A DNA stretch of 64,000 nt from Paragorgia papillata (GCA_035771165.1 JAWNZC010000280.1:1648501-1712500), one strand, 5' to 3'. Positions 1-8,138 are shown, numbered from the stretch's first letter. The notes: generated by a model from the letters alone, not told the origin. Numbers and translations: made by a program.

Positions 1-299
1 TCGAGTTTTGGTTCAACTGGTTTTTCTTTTTGAATTTCGTGGATTTGTTGGAATGCTTTTGATGTTACTGCCATGTCATAGTTTGCATTCCGAATTTCGT
101 CTTGGAGCTCTCTAACTTTGTCCTTTCTTTTAATTTCATTCTCAAAAAATTTTTCTTTGTCTTTTTGAAGTTTTTCTGTTGCCAAATTATGCCTTTTTGC
201 CTCATCAGCATAACCATGTTTGTTAAATGATTGAAACAAATAACCAGCACCAGCAAAGGCAACTGCATTGAACAACCCTCCTGCTATCATTGATGCCAT
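1..299 (-). CDS. Coiled-coil protein with hydrophobic N-terminus, partial
   Basis: The frame opens at the ATG at 299 (TAAATG context) and is still open at the window edge, so the C-terminus is missing. The first 22 or so residues are small and hydrophobic (MASMIAGGLFNAV...), followed by a charged Lys/Glu-rich stretch that looks like a long coiled coil. Similar small hydrophobic-plus-coiled-coil proteins recur in virus-like elements of cnidarian genomes (from memory, not searched). It is the last gene visible in the minus-strand cluster. A virion or membrane-associated role is only inference. Confidence 0.6.
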   Translation of the reverse strand, partial: MASMIAGGLFNAVAFAGAGYLFQSFNKHGYADEAKRHNLATEKLQKDKEKFFENEIKRKDKVRELQDEIRNANYDMAVTSKAFQQIHEIQKEKPVEPKL

Positions 300-354
300 T
301 TATTTAAAAAAAAGAAGTTTGGGACTGCAGTTCAAATTTTACCAAGTCTTTTCT

Positions 355-584
355 CTATGATTTCTTTGGATCCACATTTTTCGGGATGTATCCCTTGTCC
401 TGTGCCATTTTTACGGCAAACAATCCACCAGCAACTGCAACCCCAAGTTTGCTGTTTCTTTAATACTTGCTGGGGCTGCTAAGGATTGTCCTGTTAATTT
501 TTTGACAACCATACTTACTCCAACGGCGGCAACAGTTATCAAAGCTGCCTCATACAAATCATTTAAAACCTCGTTCTTATTCAT
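355..584 (-). pseudogene. Small hydrophobic protein, frameshifted
   Basis: Starts at the ATG at 584 (AATAAATG context). The first frame runs 57 codons with a hydrophobic segment near residues 13-27 and stops at 411. The next frame carries on a similar hydrophobic then charged pattern to a stop at 355, starting near position 440. A single indel around 430-445 therefore probably split a protein of about 75 residues. It could be a real lesion or a sequencing error. The position, between a coiled-coil gene and another short hydrophobic gene, suggests a minor virion component, but no family is recognised. Confidence 0.5.
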
Positions 585-608
585 TTATTAATATAGTAGA
601 AAAAAATT

Positions 609-628
609 TATAACAAAATTTTGTTATA
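609..628 (-). terminator. Perfect 20-bp palindrome with T-run
   Basis: TATAACAAAATTTTGTTATA is a perfect palindrome 17 bases past the stop of the upstream gene (645-821). On the minus strand it is followed by AATTTTTT. The same core recurs at 3415-3436. It is a candidate 3'-end signal. Confidence 0.5.
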
Positions 629-644
629 TATTTTCAGAAAAGTT

Positions 645-821
645 TTAGAAGATTTTCAAAATTTCAATTACTTTTACATAATTCTTTAAAGCAGGTATCA
701 AATCATTTACAGCCACCTTTAAGTTTGTCAAATTTTGGTTTTCATCTTTTTTTAAATCGTTCTTCAAATTTTTCATGTCTTTTAACACCCCTTTAATGGT
801 TTCTAAATTTTGGTCGATCAT
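645..821 (-). CDS. 58-residue coiled-coil protein
   Basis: A short gene starting at the ATG at 821 and ending with TAA at 645-647. It is lysine-rich with heptad-like leucine and isoleucine spacing, so it is predicted to be a helical coiled coil. Its start lies 9 bases below the stop of the penton-like gene, so it belongs to the same tightly packed cluster. The leader ATAATAAAAGAGATG is identical to that of the primase gene at 5623 and unlike the ATAAATG leaders of its neighbours. No function is recognised. Confidence 0.55.
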   Translation of the reverse strand: MIDQNLETIKGVLKDMKNLKNDLKKDENQNLTNLKVAVNDLIPALKNYVKVIEILKIF

Positions 822-833
822 CTCTTTTATTAT
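819..833 (-). promoter_or_regulatory. Shared leader ATAATAAAAGAGATG
   Basis: A fifteen-base block including the start codon, identical to 5621-5635 in front of the primase gene. It is a candidate second promoter or initiation class, distinct from the ATAAATG class. Confidence 0.45.
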
Positions 834-846
834 GGAGTCTCATAAT
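829..846 (-). terminator. Stem-loop over stop codon
   Basis: ATTATG-GAGTCT-CATAAT forms a 6-bp stem and 6-base loop overlapping the stop of the penton-like gene. It matches the pattern of stem-loops at other gene ends in this element. Confidence 0.35.
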
Positions 847-1498
847 TCTGTGGACATAAAAAAATCTCAAGAAGAATGTCGCCAACATTGTGGTCAACTT
901 TAAATTTTAATTCATTGTAAACTCCATTGTCCAACATAGCCTCAGAATTAATGTTTGCAAATTTTTCAACTGATCCTTTCAACAGTTGTCTTGTTGTAAT
1001 TGGAAGAACTGCAGCTGTTCTGTCCCGCTTTCCTGAAAATGATGTCCGAGTCCCATCAATCATTTCGCAAGATATACAGACAAATCTCATCCCAAGATTT
1101 ATATTTACCGTTTTTGGACTGACAAGACCTGATGTTAATGGTTTGCCTGACCCATTTCCTGGGATTATTGTTGACTCTGAATAACCAAGTAATGGGCCAA
1201 GTTTTAGTAATTTAAGATTTTGTGTTGGTCTAATCCTAATTTTGCAACTGTAAGGAAGTAATTCTGACTTTATTTCATTTTCTTTAAAAATTCTCATAAT
1301 CATGCCAACAGTCCAATAGCCATTGTCGAAACTAATTTTTTTTGTCCCATGCATGACGTAAGTTGGACTTGTTAAATTATTGTAATCCCAAAAAACTGTT
1401 GCATCTTTAACCATTAGTTTGGTATCTTCAATGATCAAAGGATCTTCAAATTTAATTGTTGTTTCTCCGTTTTTCAACAAAATTCTTAGGTTCCTCAT
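830..1498 (-). CDS. Candidate penton-like minor capsid protein
   Basis: 222 residues, starting at a TAAATG at 1498. The sequence is beta-rich with no catalytic motif: an N-terminal region, a central LLGYSES-type turn, and a C-terminal ELKFKV...ILLEIFL strand pattern. This resembles the single jelly-roll penton-like proteins of polintons, adintoviruses and virophages in length and in the alternating hydrophobic pattern. The position next to the packaging ATPase and the candidate major capsid gene supports a vertex role. Assignment is from pattern and context; structure prediction would decide it. Confidence 0.5.
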   Translation of the reverse strand: MRNLRILLKNGETTIKFEDPLIIEDTKLMVKDATVFWDYNNLTSPTYVMHGTKKISFDNGYWTVGMIMRIFKENEIKSELLPYSCKIRIRPTQNLKLLKLGPLLGYSESTIIPGNGSGKPLTSGLVSPKTVNINLGMRFVCISCEMIDGTRTSFSGKRDRTAAVLPITTRQLLKGSVEKFANINSEAMLDNGVYNELKFKVDHNVGDILLEIFLCPQNYETP

Positions 1499-1514
1499 TT
1501 ATTGTTCTTGTTCT

Positions 1515-2144
1515 TCAAAAATTTATTAAGTTTTCCCCAAATGGTTCAACTATTTTGTGGTCATAGGGGTGGATTAAATTGATCTCTAATTTTGAATATT
1601 TTTTTGATTTTAATGTTTCTTTAATTTTTTTCTCTTCTTCTTTTGGTATATCCAAATAATCATCCAAAATAACTTGCATATCTTTTCTGTTTGGGTTGTA
1701 AAAGGTAACCAGTTTTGAAATATTTTCCCGGTATGGTTTTGCAATGCTTGTTAATTGCTGGGTAACAACTATTGTACTAATATTCATATGCCTAGCTCCA
1801 AAACCAAGTTTTACAAGTTCACTGGTTCTGTTTTTTACACTCTGTCCAGAAGCACAGTCATCAAGAATAATTAGACTTGGAGTTCCTTTACAATAATCAA
1901 CAACATATTTTAGAAAATCTTCAGACTCATCTTGGTCGCAAGGGATGACAAAAAATCTTGGATCATGTAAATGTTCCCATTCCAAATATGTTTTGTTCCA
2001 TACAAAAGTAGGACATATTAGAACTATGTTTTCAAATTTTTTTTTGTAATTTTCTTCTAAGTTTTTTAGTAAGTAATGAGTCTTTCCACAACTCGTCATT
2101 CCAACAATGATTATATTGAATGGTTTTGGGTCTTCGTTTTCCAT
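1515..2144 (-). CDS. A32/FtsK-like genome-packaging ATPase
   Basis: 209 residues. The Walker A motif GMTSCGKT is at residues 15-22, with an acidic Walker B strand LIILDDC at 91-97. A further Thr-Gln-Gln segment (VVTQQL) fits sensor motifs of the HerA/FtsK-like A32 family, which pumps DNA into preformed capsids. The length is typical of the short ATPases of polintons, virophages and large DNA viruses. The start at 2144 lies in AAAATAAATG and follows the capsid gene by 15 bases. The ATP-binding residues look intact. Confidence 0.85.
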   Translation of the reverse strand: MENEDPKPFNIIIVGMTSCGKTHYLLKNLEENYKKKFENIVLICPTFVWNKTYLEWEHLHDPRFFVIPCDQDESEDFLKYVVDYCKGTPSLIILDDCASGQSVKNRTSELVKLGFGARHMNISTIVVTQQLTSIAKPYRENISKLVTFYNPNRKDMQVILDDYLDIPKEEEKKIKETLKSKKYSKLEINLIHPYDHKIVEPFGENLINF

Positions 2145-2159
2145 TTATTTTGGAAAGTT

Positions 2160-3371
2160 TTAATAGTTGACACTCTGGAAAGCTCCTCCTTGGACTTTCA
2201 ATAAGCCATCTGAAAGAATGAAAACATGACATCTCAAATCTGTTGCTGTCGCTTTTTTCTTAATTTCCAACATAATCCCAGATTGTGTGGTCAAAAGTTT
2301 GGTACCATCTCCATACACAGCATTGTCATTAATTGACCGAAGATCCACAACAAGTGCAAACTGGTTTTCTGTAAAGAATTCGTCGGCTTGGATTGTTGGA
2401 TAGTTGGTATGTCTGAAAAGTCGCTCAGCCTCTTCAAACAATCTTCGTTTTGGGATGCCTTGGGAGTAAATACTGTTCGGGACTCCTTCAATGGTAATTT
2501 TGACTCTTTCAATATTTGGGTACACAAATTCTTCAGACCCACTTCTGGTTGCTTTTGTAAACAACATTACAACCGCCTTCATGCTCTTTCTTGGCAGATT
2601 GATGGTTTCGTTAATTAATGTTGTGGCAGCAGCCCATGGTGTGGTTTTCATCAGGGTTACATGTTCAAAGGAAAGGGCTCGACCCATTTGGTAAGAAGAT
2701 TCGATCTCCTGGACCAGAGCAAAGTTGGTAATGGTTTCATACTCCAACTCAATATTTTCCAGAGAATAACCAGCCACAGATTGACTACTTTGTGCCTTCA
2801 TAATGGCGGTAGCTTTTGGCAGTGTAATGATATATTGCAAGTCATTCGCCATGCTGTGGGGCGCATATAATCCATGATCCTTTAAAATCTTGTCCAACTT
2901 GATCCTCTGTTTTGTTCCATATACAGCCGCATATGTGTCAGAAGAGGCATCGTCGGATTTCGAGATGAGTTTTCGCTGGTTTTCTGTTGCGATCCCATCC
3001 TCAATCATGTTAGCTCTCTCATGCTTGTCCATCCAAAGATCTTTGTAAGTCCCCAAAAGACTCTCTCCTGTGTTGTCGTAAACCTTCTCTCCTGCAAATC
3101 TAACTTCCAAACGTTCTTGAAGTTGTTTTGCGAGATTGTTGTTAAACCACGACTTTGTATTTTTGTTTTTAAAGTCGAACAGGAGGTACATCTTGTCAGG
3201 GACTAGTGTTGTCCCTGGTTTGAGTTTTGGGATGTGGATGTAAATAACTTCTCCCTCATTAGCAGAATTGGGGTTGAAAGTTATTACATTCCTGGCTCGT
3301 TCCCCAGTTATTGAACTTCTGTGTAACCGGTTATAACCGGGTTCTAATTCAACTTCTCTCTCTGTATTCAT
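2160..3371 (-). CDS. Candidate double-jelly-roll major capsid protein
   Basis: 403 residues, the largest non-repetitive protein in the cluster, directly upstream of the packaging ATPase as is usual for capsid genes of this virus class. It is beta-rich with no enzyme motifs. A conserved-looking segment near residues 290-315 (IEGVPNSIYSQG) and a hydrophobic C-terminal half fit a capsid protein. Polinton capsid proteins are usually longer, so this would be a compact or divergent member. It starts at TAAATG, 44 bases below a 22-bp palindrome. I infer the role from size, order and composition; homology was not tested. Confidence 0.55.
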   Translation of the reverse strand: MNTEREVELEPGYNRLHRSSITGERARNVITFNPNSANEGEVIYIHIPKLKPGTTLVPDKMYLLFDFKNKNTKSWFNNNLAKQLQERLEVRFAGEKVYDNTGESLLGTYKDLWMDKHERANMIEDGIATENQRKLISKSDDASSDTYAAVYGTKQRIKLDKILKDHGLYAPHSMANDLQYIITLPKATAIMKAQSSQSVAGYSLENIELEYETITNFALVQEIESSYQMGRALSFEHVTLMKTTPWAAATTLINETINLPRKSMKAVVMLFTKATRSGSEEFVYPNIERVKITIEGVPNSIYSQGIPKRRLFEEAERLFRHTNYPTIQADEFFTENQFALVVDLRSINDNAVYGDGTKLLTTQSGIMLEIKKKATATDLRCHVFILSDGLLKVQGGAFQSVNY

Positions 3372-3377
3372 TTATTA
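3369..3377 (-). promoter_or_regulatory. TAAATG start-codon motif (example)
   Basis: The capsid gene begins TAATAAATG. Seven of the 14 starts in this element have ATAAATG: those at 299, 584, 1498, 2144, 3371, 4140 and 7191. Two more (3700 and 8059) have ATAAAT within two bases of the ATG. The motif matches the poxvirus late-promoter initiator in form. Confidence 0.45.
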
Positions 3378-3414
3378 TAATATATTGGTAAAAAAATTTA
3401 TATTTTAAAAAAAA

Positions 3415-3436
3415 TTATAACAAAATTTTGTTATAA
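3415..3436 (-). terminator. Perfect 22-bp palindrome with T8 run
   Basis: Arms TTATAACAAAA and TTTTGTTATAA make a 22-bp perfect palindrome 12 bases past the stop of the 3449-3700 gene, followed on the minus strand by eight T. It shares its core with 609-628. Confidence 0.55.
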
Positions 3437-3448
3437 GTTTCAAAAGTT

Positions 3449-3700
3449 TTAATAATTATTGAAAAATTCATCTTCATCTTCAAAATCTCCTTCAAAATCA
3501 TCAGGCATCAAAACATCAAAATCTGCCCACAAATGATAACAATGGTTTTCATTATAATTTCTGATATCATATTTACTATACATCAACCAAAGTCTGTAAC
3601 CTTCATAACTTCCTTTTGAAATTAAAAAAATTAGTTTTCCAATATTAAACCAGTTTTTACTTCCAAAGACACATTCTGTTGCATAAGAGTTGACAATCAT
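3449..3700 (-). CDS. Small acidic-tailed hypothetical protein
   Basis: 83 residues with an aromatic-rich middle and a strongly acidic C-terminus (about 10 Asp/Glu in the last 18 residues). The start at 3700 is preceded by AATAAAT, so the ATG sits two bases off the common motif. It lies between the candidate capsid gene and a membrane-protein gene. No family is recognised. An acidic tail in this setting could bind basic capsid or core proteins, but nothing in the sequence proves that. Confidence 0.5.
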   Translation of the reverse strand: MIVNSYATECVFGSKNWFNIGKLIFLISKGSYEGYRLWLMYSKYDIRNYNENHCYHLWADFDVLMPDDFEGDFEDEDEFFNNY

Positions 3701-3711
3701 ATTTATTGAAT

Positions 3712-3733
3712 TTCTTTCCAGTTGTGGAAAGAA
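3712..3733 (-). terminator. 9-bp stem, 4-base loop
   Basis: TTCTTTCCA-GTTG-TGGAAAGAA is a perfect hairpin in the gap between the 3772-4140 and 3449-3700 genes. It is the tightest stem-loop of the set. Confidence 0.55.
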
Positions 3734-3771
3734 TTTCGTTTTAAATTTTTTTTGGGTTTCGTTTGCAATCC

Positions 3772-4140
3772 CTAAAGATCATATTTCGAAAGATCCTTGA
3801 AAACTGTTTTGGACTTTTGGGGTTTGTCTTTACTTTCTTCTGGCTCTTTTTTCCATTTGGTGTAAGTAATGTAAGTGGTAGTTATAGCAGCTATTGTACC
3901 AAGAATTGCACAAAGTGTGGAAATGTTTGGACTTTGGAAAGATTCAGTGACGTCATTTTCAGCTCTTTCCTTTTCAATTTTGGCTTTTTTTCTTAATTTT
4001 GCTTCCTTACTTATCGCAGCAAGTTTTTTCCCTTGTGCGACTCTTTTGGGATTTTTGACACGAATGGGTGGAGGTGTTTTTGTAATGGTTTGCTCCTGTT
4101 TGATCTCAGGTTTTTGTTCTGGTTTTTGTTCTGGTTCCAT
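3772..4140 (-). CDS. Single-pass membrane protein
   Basis: 122 residues. Residues 1-20 are Pro/Glu/Gln-rich repeats (EQKPEQKPE), residues 27-60 are very basic, and residues 73-95 form one hydrophobic segment suited to a membrane helix, followed by a charged tail. The start is TAAATG. Many tailless double-jelly-roll viruses carry a small basic membrane protein that lies between capsid and genome or lyses membranes on entry. That role is inference here. Confidence 0.55.
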   Translation of the reverse strand: MEPEQKPEQKPEIKQEQTITKTPPPIRVKNPKRVAQGKKLAAISKEAKLRKKAKIEKERAENDVTESFQSPNISTLCAILGTIAAITTTYITYTKWKKEPEESKDKPQKSKTVFKDLSKYDL

Positions 4141-4151
4141 TTATTAATGAT

Positions 4152-4182
4152 TTGTTGAATTTTGTTAAAATTTGTTCAACAA
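4152..4182 (-). terminator. 8-bp stem-loop at gene end
   Basis: TTGTTGAA and TTCAACAA flank a 15-base AT-only-plus-G loop. It overlaps the stop of the 4176-4454 gene. Confidence 0.45.
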
Positions 4183-4454
4183 CTAGTTAAAATTTGTTCA
4201 AAACAGCTAGCTGGAATTTGTCTTGAAGTTGCTTTCAACCAGTGTCCAGCTGGAAAAATAGCTGTTACTGTCATTGAAAAGTTGACTCTTGCTTGTTTTG
4301 GAAAAAATGTGTGGTTAATGAGCTTGGTTTGATCTGTAAAAACTTTGCCACATCTGCATGCAAATTTTCCTGGAGATGTCCATTGAACAGATTTGAAATG
4401 GGGAGTAAAAACTGGGGTTTCAGTGGTTTCATATTTTACCATTCTTGATGTCAT
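4176..4454 (-). CDS. Small protein with one zinc-finger-like motif
   Basis: 92 residues. A segment near residues 32-48 (FACRCGKVFTDQTKLINH) looks like the first half of a C2H2 finger with C-x-C spacing. The second histidine is not clearly placed, so zinc binding is uncertain. The rest has no recognised family. The start lies in ATAAAAATG, with an AAAATTGAG motif about 35 bases upstream that resembles the Mimivirus early promoter core. It directly follows the primase gene. Confidence 0.5.
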   Translation of the reverse strand: MTSRMVKYETTETPVFTPHFKSVQWTSPGKFACRCGKVFTDQTKLINHTFFPKQARVNFSMTVTAIFPAGHWLKATSRQIPASCFEQILTSC

Positions 4455-4476
4455 TTTTATTTTATTTTTAAAATGG

Positions 4477-4506
4477 TTTGGTTTTTCTCAATTTTTTTTT
4501 ACCAAA
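4477..4506 (-). terminator. Stem-loop at primase gene end
   Basis: TTTGGT and ACCAAA pair across an 18-base T-rich loop that spans the primase stop codon region. Confidence 0.35.
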
Positions 4507-5623
4507 AGTCATGTCCCCGACGGCAAGGTGGATCACTCAACCTTCTGTCATACCCTGTGTCGGAAGACCTCAAATATTTTTTCAAAGTTACTGTTTGCTT
4601 TTTCCTTTTTTCTTTGGAAATTAAACTCGCATAATGGATTAATGTTCCCATTGAAAAAGTTGTCTCAACAGGGTTTTCCCAAAATTTGTCGCACTCACTT
4701 TCATCATATTTTTCTGGACATTTTTGAGAAAAGAGGTGCCAAAGATTTCTTCCAAATTCTTCCCCATGACTTTCATTGTATAGTGCAAACCCGACAGACC
4801 TCCAGGATGTGTAATCTTCAGCAATGTCTTTTGGAATCTGTTCAATATATTTTTCTAGCTCTTCCTCATCCTTTTGTTTGTGGTTATCAAAGTTAATAAT
4901 GGTTGTATTTTTTACCTTTTGTTCAGTCTCTGGAATGGAAAATATTTTGCTAACTTTTGTGTATGGTTTTTGTCTAACAGAAAGTAAAAATATTAGTTCA
5001 TTGTTAGAGTGGTAATTATCAACTTTGTCCCTCTTCTCCTCAATTATGTAACTCAAAAGATATGGGTCTGACGTTGGACTCTTTTTGGAACCGTATAGAA
5101 ACCAATTGCCATCAATGACAGCATTGTCAAGTTGGATCTTTGTTTTTTCTTGCACAAGTTTGTTGACATATGATCTTTCCCTTTGTGTTAACCAAACATG
5201 TGGAAAATGAAGGTGGAAACCATTTTTGTACTTGCCTTCTTTAAAGTACCCAGGTTTTTCCAATACGAAACAATCCAGGTTTGTTGGATTTACAAGAAGT
5301 TCTCCCATTGTTTTTTGAAAGAGTCTTGCTAATTTCAGGACTTGTTTCTCTGTGTACAAAGGTTTGGACTCCTTAAGTTTTTTGCTAAGATCAATGTCAA
5401 CAATGACAGGACCAATTTCTGTTGTTCTTTCTAGAAGGTATCTGTTAAAATTTCCAGACCTTGACAAATATGTGTAGGACCTTGTATATTTATTTAGGAG
5501 GTCATCCTCATCTTTAACAGAATATGATCTCTTGTTGAAAATATCCATATGTGTAATATTTTCCTTACTGTAACTTTCATACAACAGAGATGATAATGTG
5601 TTTTGATTTTTAAACATAGACAT
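4499..5623 (-). CDS. Archaeo-eukaryotic primase with PriCT-2 region
   Basis: 374 residues. The two-metal site VDIDL is at residues 75-79 (D76, D78), the second AEP motif GFHLHFP at 135-141, and a third conserved patch NWFLYGSKK at 173-181. Residues 265-330 (SWRSVGFAL...KCPEKYDES...FW) match the PriCT-2 domain that joins primase to helicase in D5-like proteins of large DNA viruses and virophages. The protein ends soon after PriCT-2, and no helicase follows in the window. So the helicase is missing, lies left of the window, or is supplied in trans. It would start DNA replication of the element. The leader is ATAATAAAAGAGATG, shared only with the 645-821 gene. Confidence 0.8.
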   Translation of the reverse strand: MSMFKNQNTLSSLLYESYSKENITHMDIFNKRSYSVKDEDDLLNKYTRSYTYLSRSGNFNRYLLERTTEIGPVIVDIDLSKKLKESKPLYTEKQVLKLARLFQKTMGELLVNPTNLDCFVLEKPGYFKEGKYKNGFHLHFPHVWLTQRERSYVNKLVQEKTKIQLDNAVIDGNWFLYGSKKSPTSDPYLLSYIIEEKRDKVDNYHSNNELIFLLSVRQKPYTKVSKIFSIPETEQKVKNTTIINFDNHKQKDEEELEKYIEQIPKDIAEDYTSWRSVGFALYNESHGEEFGRNLWHLFSQKCPEKYDESECDKFWENPVETTFSMGTLIHYASLISKEKRKKQTVTLKKYLRSSDTGYDRRLSDPPCRRGHDFW

Positions 5624-5635
5624 CTCTTTTATTAT
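5621..5635 (-). promoter_or_regulatory. Shared leader ATAATAAAAGAGATG
   Basis: Identical to 819-833. Here it precedes the only recognisable replication gene, so it may mark an early class. Confidence 0.45.
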
Positions 5636-5640
5636 ATTTT

Positions 5641-7191
5641 TTAACCAAGTCTAAGAAGATTGATTTCAACATCCCAAACATTAAAATATATGAAAGTGTA
5701 GTCATCCCCAACAGAACCAGAATAGGAGTGTAAAGACATTTGGGTCCCTTTCTTAATAGTTGCAATTCCCTGACAGAAAACATTGTGTGGAGCATGTTCA
5801 TTGTATGTCCTTCCCATGGTTATGGTTTCCAAACCTGAAAGTTTGTTTGATCTATCTGTAATGTTACCATGGTAAAGATTTGTTTTTAAATCAAAATAGG
5901 CATTGTAAGTGGTTCCATCATACCAAGATGATTTTTTACTCTGCTGGTCTATTTTATGTCCATCGGGTTGTAGTGTAAACCAATATGATACTAAATATTT
6001 TCCAGTATCATGGGTTGCTGTAAATGAAAGCAGGGTGCTAACGTTATTTGTGTTATCCCATGCTCCTCCTTTATGATTTGTTTTCCCACTATCTTTTTTG
6101 TATTTTACCAACTGCGAAAAAGTTCCAGCAGGTCCTGTAACTCCTGTAACACCTCTTAAACCTCTTAAACCTCTTAAACCAGTTGATCCTTTTCCACCAG
6201 GCAATCCTCGAACTCCTTGGTCACCTTGGTCACCTTTTGGGCCTGGATCTCCCTTATCCCCTTTTGTTCCTTGGGGTCCTTGTGGTCCTTGGGAACCTGT
6301 GCTACCAGTATTTCCTTTGGCTCCTTGAGATCCTTGGCTTCCTTGTGGGCCTTGGGCACCCTGTGGGCCTTGGGGTCCTGTTGCCCCAGTGTTGCCCTTG
6401 TTCCCTTTCGCACCATCGTCACCAGGATCCCCTTTGGCTCCTTTTTGTGCAGCTGTTCCTGCCATACCTTTGTCTCCCTTGTCACCCTTGTCTCCTTTGG
6501 ATCCTGTTGCACCTGTTGTTCCATGATCTCCTTTGTCTCCTTTTTGACCTTGTGGTCCTGTTGCTCCTGCTGTTCCAAAAGTACCTCTGTCACCTTTGTT
6601 TCCTTGGGGACCTCTAATACCAGTATCCCCTTTGTCTCCTTTGGTTCCTTGCAAACCTCGGTCGCCTTTGTCACCTTTTGGTCCTGTGTTACCAGCATCT
6701 CCCTTGTCACCTTTGGGTCCTATTTTATGAGCATCTGTACCAGCCATACCTGTCAGACCTCTGTCACCCTTGTCACCTTTGTCACCTTTAGAACCTTGTG
6801 GTCCTGGATCTCCTTTTTGTGCAGCTGTTCCTGTTGGACCTTTTGGTCCTGTTGGTCCTATTGCACCTCTGTCTCCACTATTTCCTTTGTCACCAGTTAA
6901 TCCTCTTTGTCCTTCCAAACCTTCGTCACCTCTATCACCCTTGTTTCCTGTCAAACCTCTATCTCCTTTTGATCCTGTTGGTCCTGTGGATCCTATTGGA
7001 CCTGTTGCACCTGTCAAACCTTGGTCACCTTTTGATCCTTTTGGTCCTGTGGATCCTGTTGGTCCTGTCAAACCTCTGTCTCCCTTGTCTCCTTTTACAC
7101 CTGTATCACCTTGTGGTCCTGGTTCTCCATCAGCACCACCTCCTCCTCCATAAGAATAATCTGGGTCATCATATCCATAGTAATAACTCAT
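5641..7191 (-). CDS. Collagen-like fibre protein with globular head
   Basis: 516 residues. It starts MSYYYGY, then a Gly-rich linker, then about 330 residues of Gly-X-Y repeats (residues 20-357, with short interruptions such as GTAAQKG). The last 155 or so residues form a beta-rich domain that looks like a C1q/TNF-type or phage-fibre trimeric head. Collagen triple helices make stiff trimeric stalks in large DNA viruses and phages. With the capsid genes beside it, this is best read as a receptor-binding fibre. The start codon is in GATAAATG. The first seven residues match those of the next gene. Confidence 0.8.
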   Translation of the reverse strand: MSYYYGYDDPDYSYGGGGGADGEPGPQGDTGVKGDKGDRGLTGPTGSTGPKGSKGDQGLTGATGPIGSTGPTGSKGDRGLTGNKGDRGDEGLEGQRGLTGDKGNSGDRGAIGPTGPKGPTGTAAQKGDPGPQGSKGDKGDKGDRGLTGMAGTDAHKIGPKGDKGDAGNTGPKGDKGDRGLQGTKGDKGDTGIRGPQGNKGDRGTFGTAGATGPQGQKGDKGDHGTTGATGSKGDKGDKGDKGMAGTAAQKGAKGDPGDDGAKGNKGNTGATGPQGPQGAQGPQGSQGSQGAKGNTGSTGSQGPQGPQGTKGDKGDPGPKGDQGDQGVRGLPGGKGSTGLRGLRGLRGVTGVTGPAGTFSQLVKYKKDSGKTNHKGGAWDNTNNVSTLLSFTATHDTGKYLVSYWFTLQPDGHKIDQQSKKSSWYDGTTYNAYFDLKTNLYHGNITDRSNKLSGLETITMGRTYNEHAPHNVFCQGIATIKKGTQMSLHSYSGSVGDDYTFIYFNVWDVEINLLRLG

Positions 7192-7195
7192 TTAT

Positions 7196-7226
7196 CTTGG
7201 TAAAGATTTTAAAAGTTTTTGCCAAG
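7196..7226 (-). terminator. Stem-loop between the two fibre genes
   Basis: CTTGGTAAA pairs with TTTTGCCAAG (one G-T pair) just after the stop of the 7232-8059 gene. Confidence 0.45.
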
Positions 7227-7231
7227 TTTTT

Positions 7232-8059
7232 TCAGATGAAGTTTCCATATTCCTTCATCATATCCTTGTTAATTTTTACGATATCTTCAGGTGTTAATGG
7301 ACCATGGACGACTTTGATTCCATAAATTTTTCCTTTCAAATTTGTGTTGCTGCTGCTGGATGCGGTTTTGTACCTCTCATTGAAAAATACAGAACAATAT
7401 GGACTTCCTAAGAAGCCCAAATCCGCCGTAAAATCTGATCCAGCCAATTTTTTAGCATTTAGGTACACACACGACCCAGTCCCCAACCAATGGGTTGAAA
7501 CGATGTGTTTGCTCAAAATACTATGGGATGCCCTCATTGGGAAACTCAGATAGTTGTGGCCTTGGATCCCACCAATTAACAGTTTTGAGTATGAGTATGA
7601 TTTGAAGCTAACAAATTTGTCATAATCGCCATTGTCGTTCCCAATAAGGTAACACCAGTCACCAGGAACAGATGTGTCAACAACAGTACAAACAACAAAA
7701 ACAGATACATCACCCCAACCAAATTCTGGACAGACAAAACACATATAGTTGTTCCCTGTGTTCTCAATGTAAACATTTCCTGGACCAATGGCATCTGTTC
7801 CATATGTGGGGGCAACATTTTCATTGTTTTGCCAAAGAACAGAACTACCATTTCGTGCTTGTGTTATTCTTGGTGTTCCACTAATTGTTTTATATGTTTT
7901 AACAGCTTTTGTTAAATTGATATCAAAAACAGTTTTGTAATTTTCTTCATGCAGGGAAAGGTTTTTTAACTTTTTTTCAAGGTCTTTAATTTTCTTTCCC
8001 ATGTCAGAACCATCTTCCAATGATCGTCTCGGTCTTCCATAACCATAGTAATAACTCAT
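7232..8059 (-). CDS. Second fibre-like or lectin-like protein
   Basis: 275 residues. The N-terminus is MSYYYGYGRPRR, then a short coiled coil (about residues 20-42, DMGKKIKDLEKKLKNL), then about 210 beta-rich residues ending in KIYGIKVVHGPLTPEDIVKINKDMM. The long C-terminal domain resembles concanavalin-A/LamG-type sandwich folds in pattern. The shared tip sequence with the collagen fibre suggests both dock to the same capsid protein. The start is in GATAAATAATG. The exact fold was not tested. Confidence 0.6.
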   Translation of the reverse strand: MSYYYGYGRPRRSLEDGSDMGKKIKDLEKKLKNLSLHEENYKTVFDINLTKAVKTYKTISGTPRITQARNGSSVLWQNNENVAPTYGTDAIGPGNVYIENTGNNYMCFVCPEFGWGDVSVFVVCTVVDTSVPGDWCYLIGNDNGDYDKFVSFKSYSYSKLLIGGIQGHNYLSFPMRASHSILSKHIVSTHWLGTGSCVYLNAKKLAGSDFTADLGFLGSPYCSVFFNERYKTASSSSNTNLKGKIYGIKVVHGPLTPEDIVKINKDMMKEYGNFI

Positions 8060-8077
8060 TATTTATCTTGCAAAATT

Positions 8078-8095
8078 TTTAACATTTTTGTTAAA
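8078..8095 (-). terminator. Stem-loop
   Basis: TTTAAC-ATTTTT-GTTAAA, extendable to about 11 pairs, between the 8139-8438 gene and the start of the second fibre gene. Confidence 0.45.
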
Positions 8096-8138
8096 GATTT
8101 TTGTTTGTGTTTTGGGATGGTTTTTTAAAAGATGTGTC

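Noticed and set aside
6098..7325. Long plus-strand open frames rich in Pro, Leu, Ser opposite the collagen gene
   Set aside because: They are the antisense of Gly-X-Y codons and exist only because the repeat has no stops in those frames.
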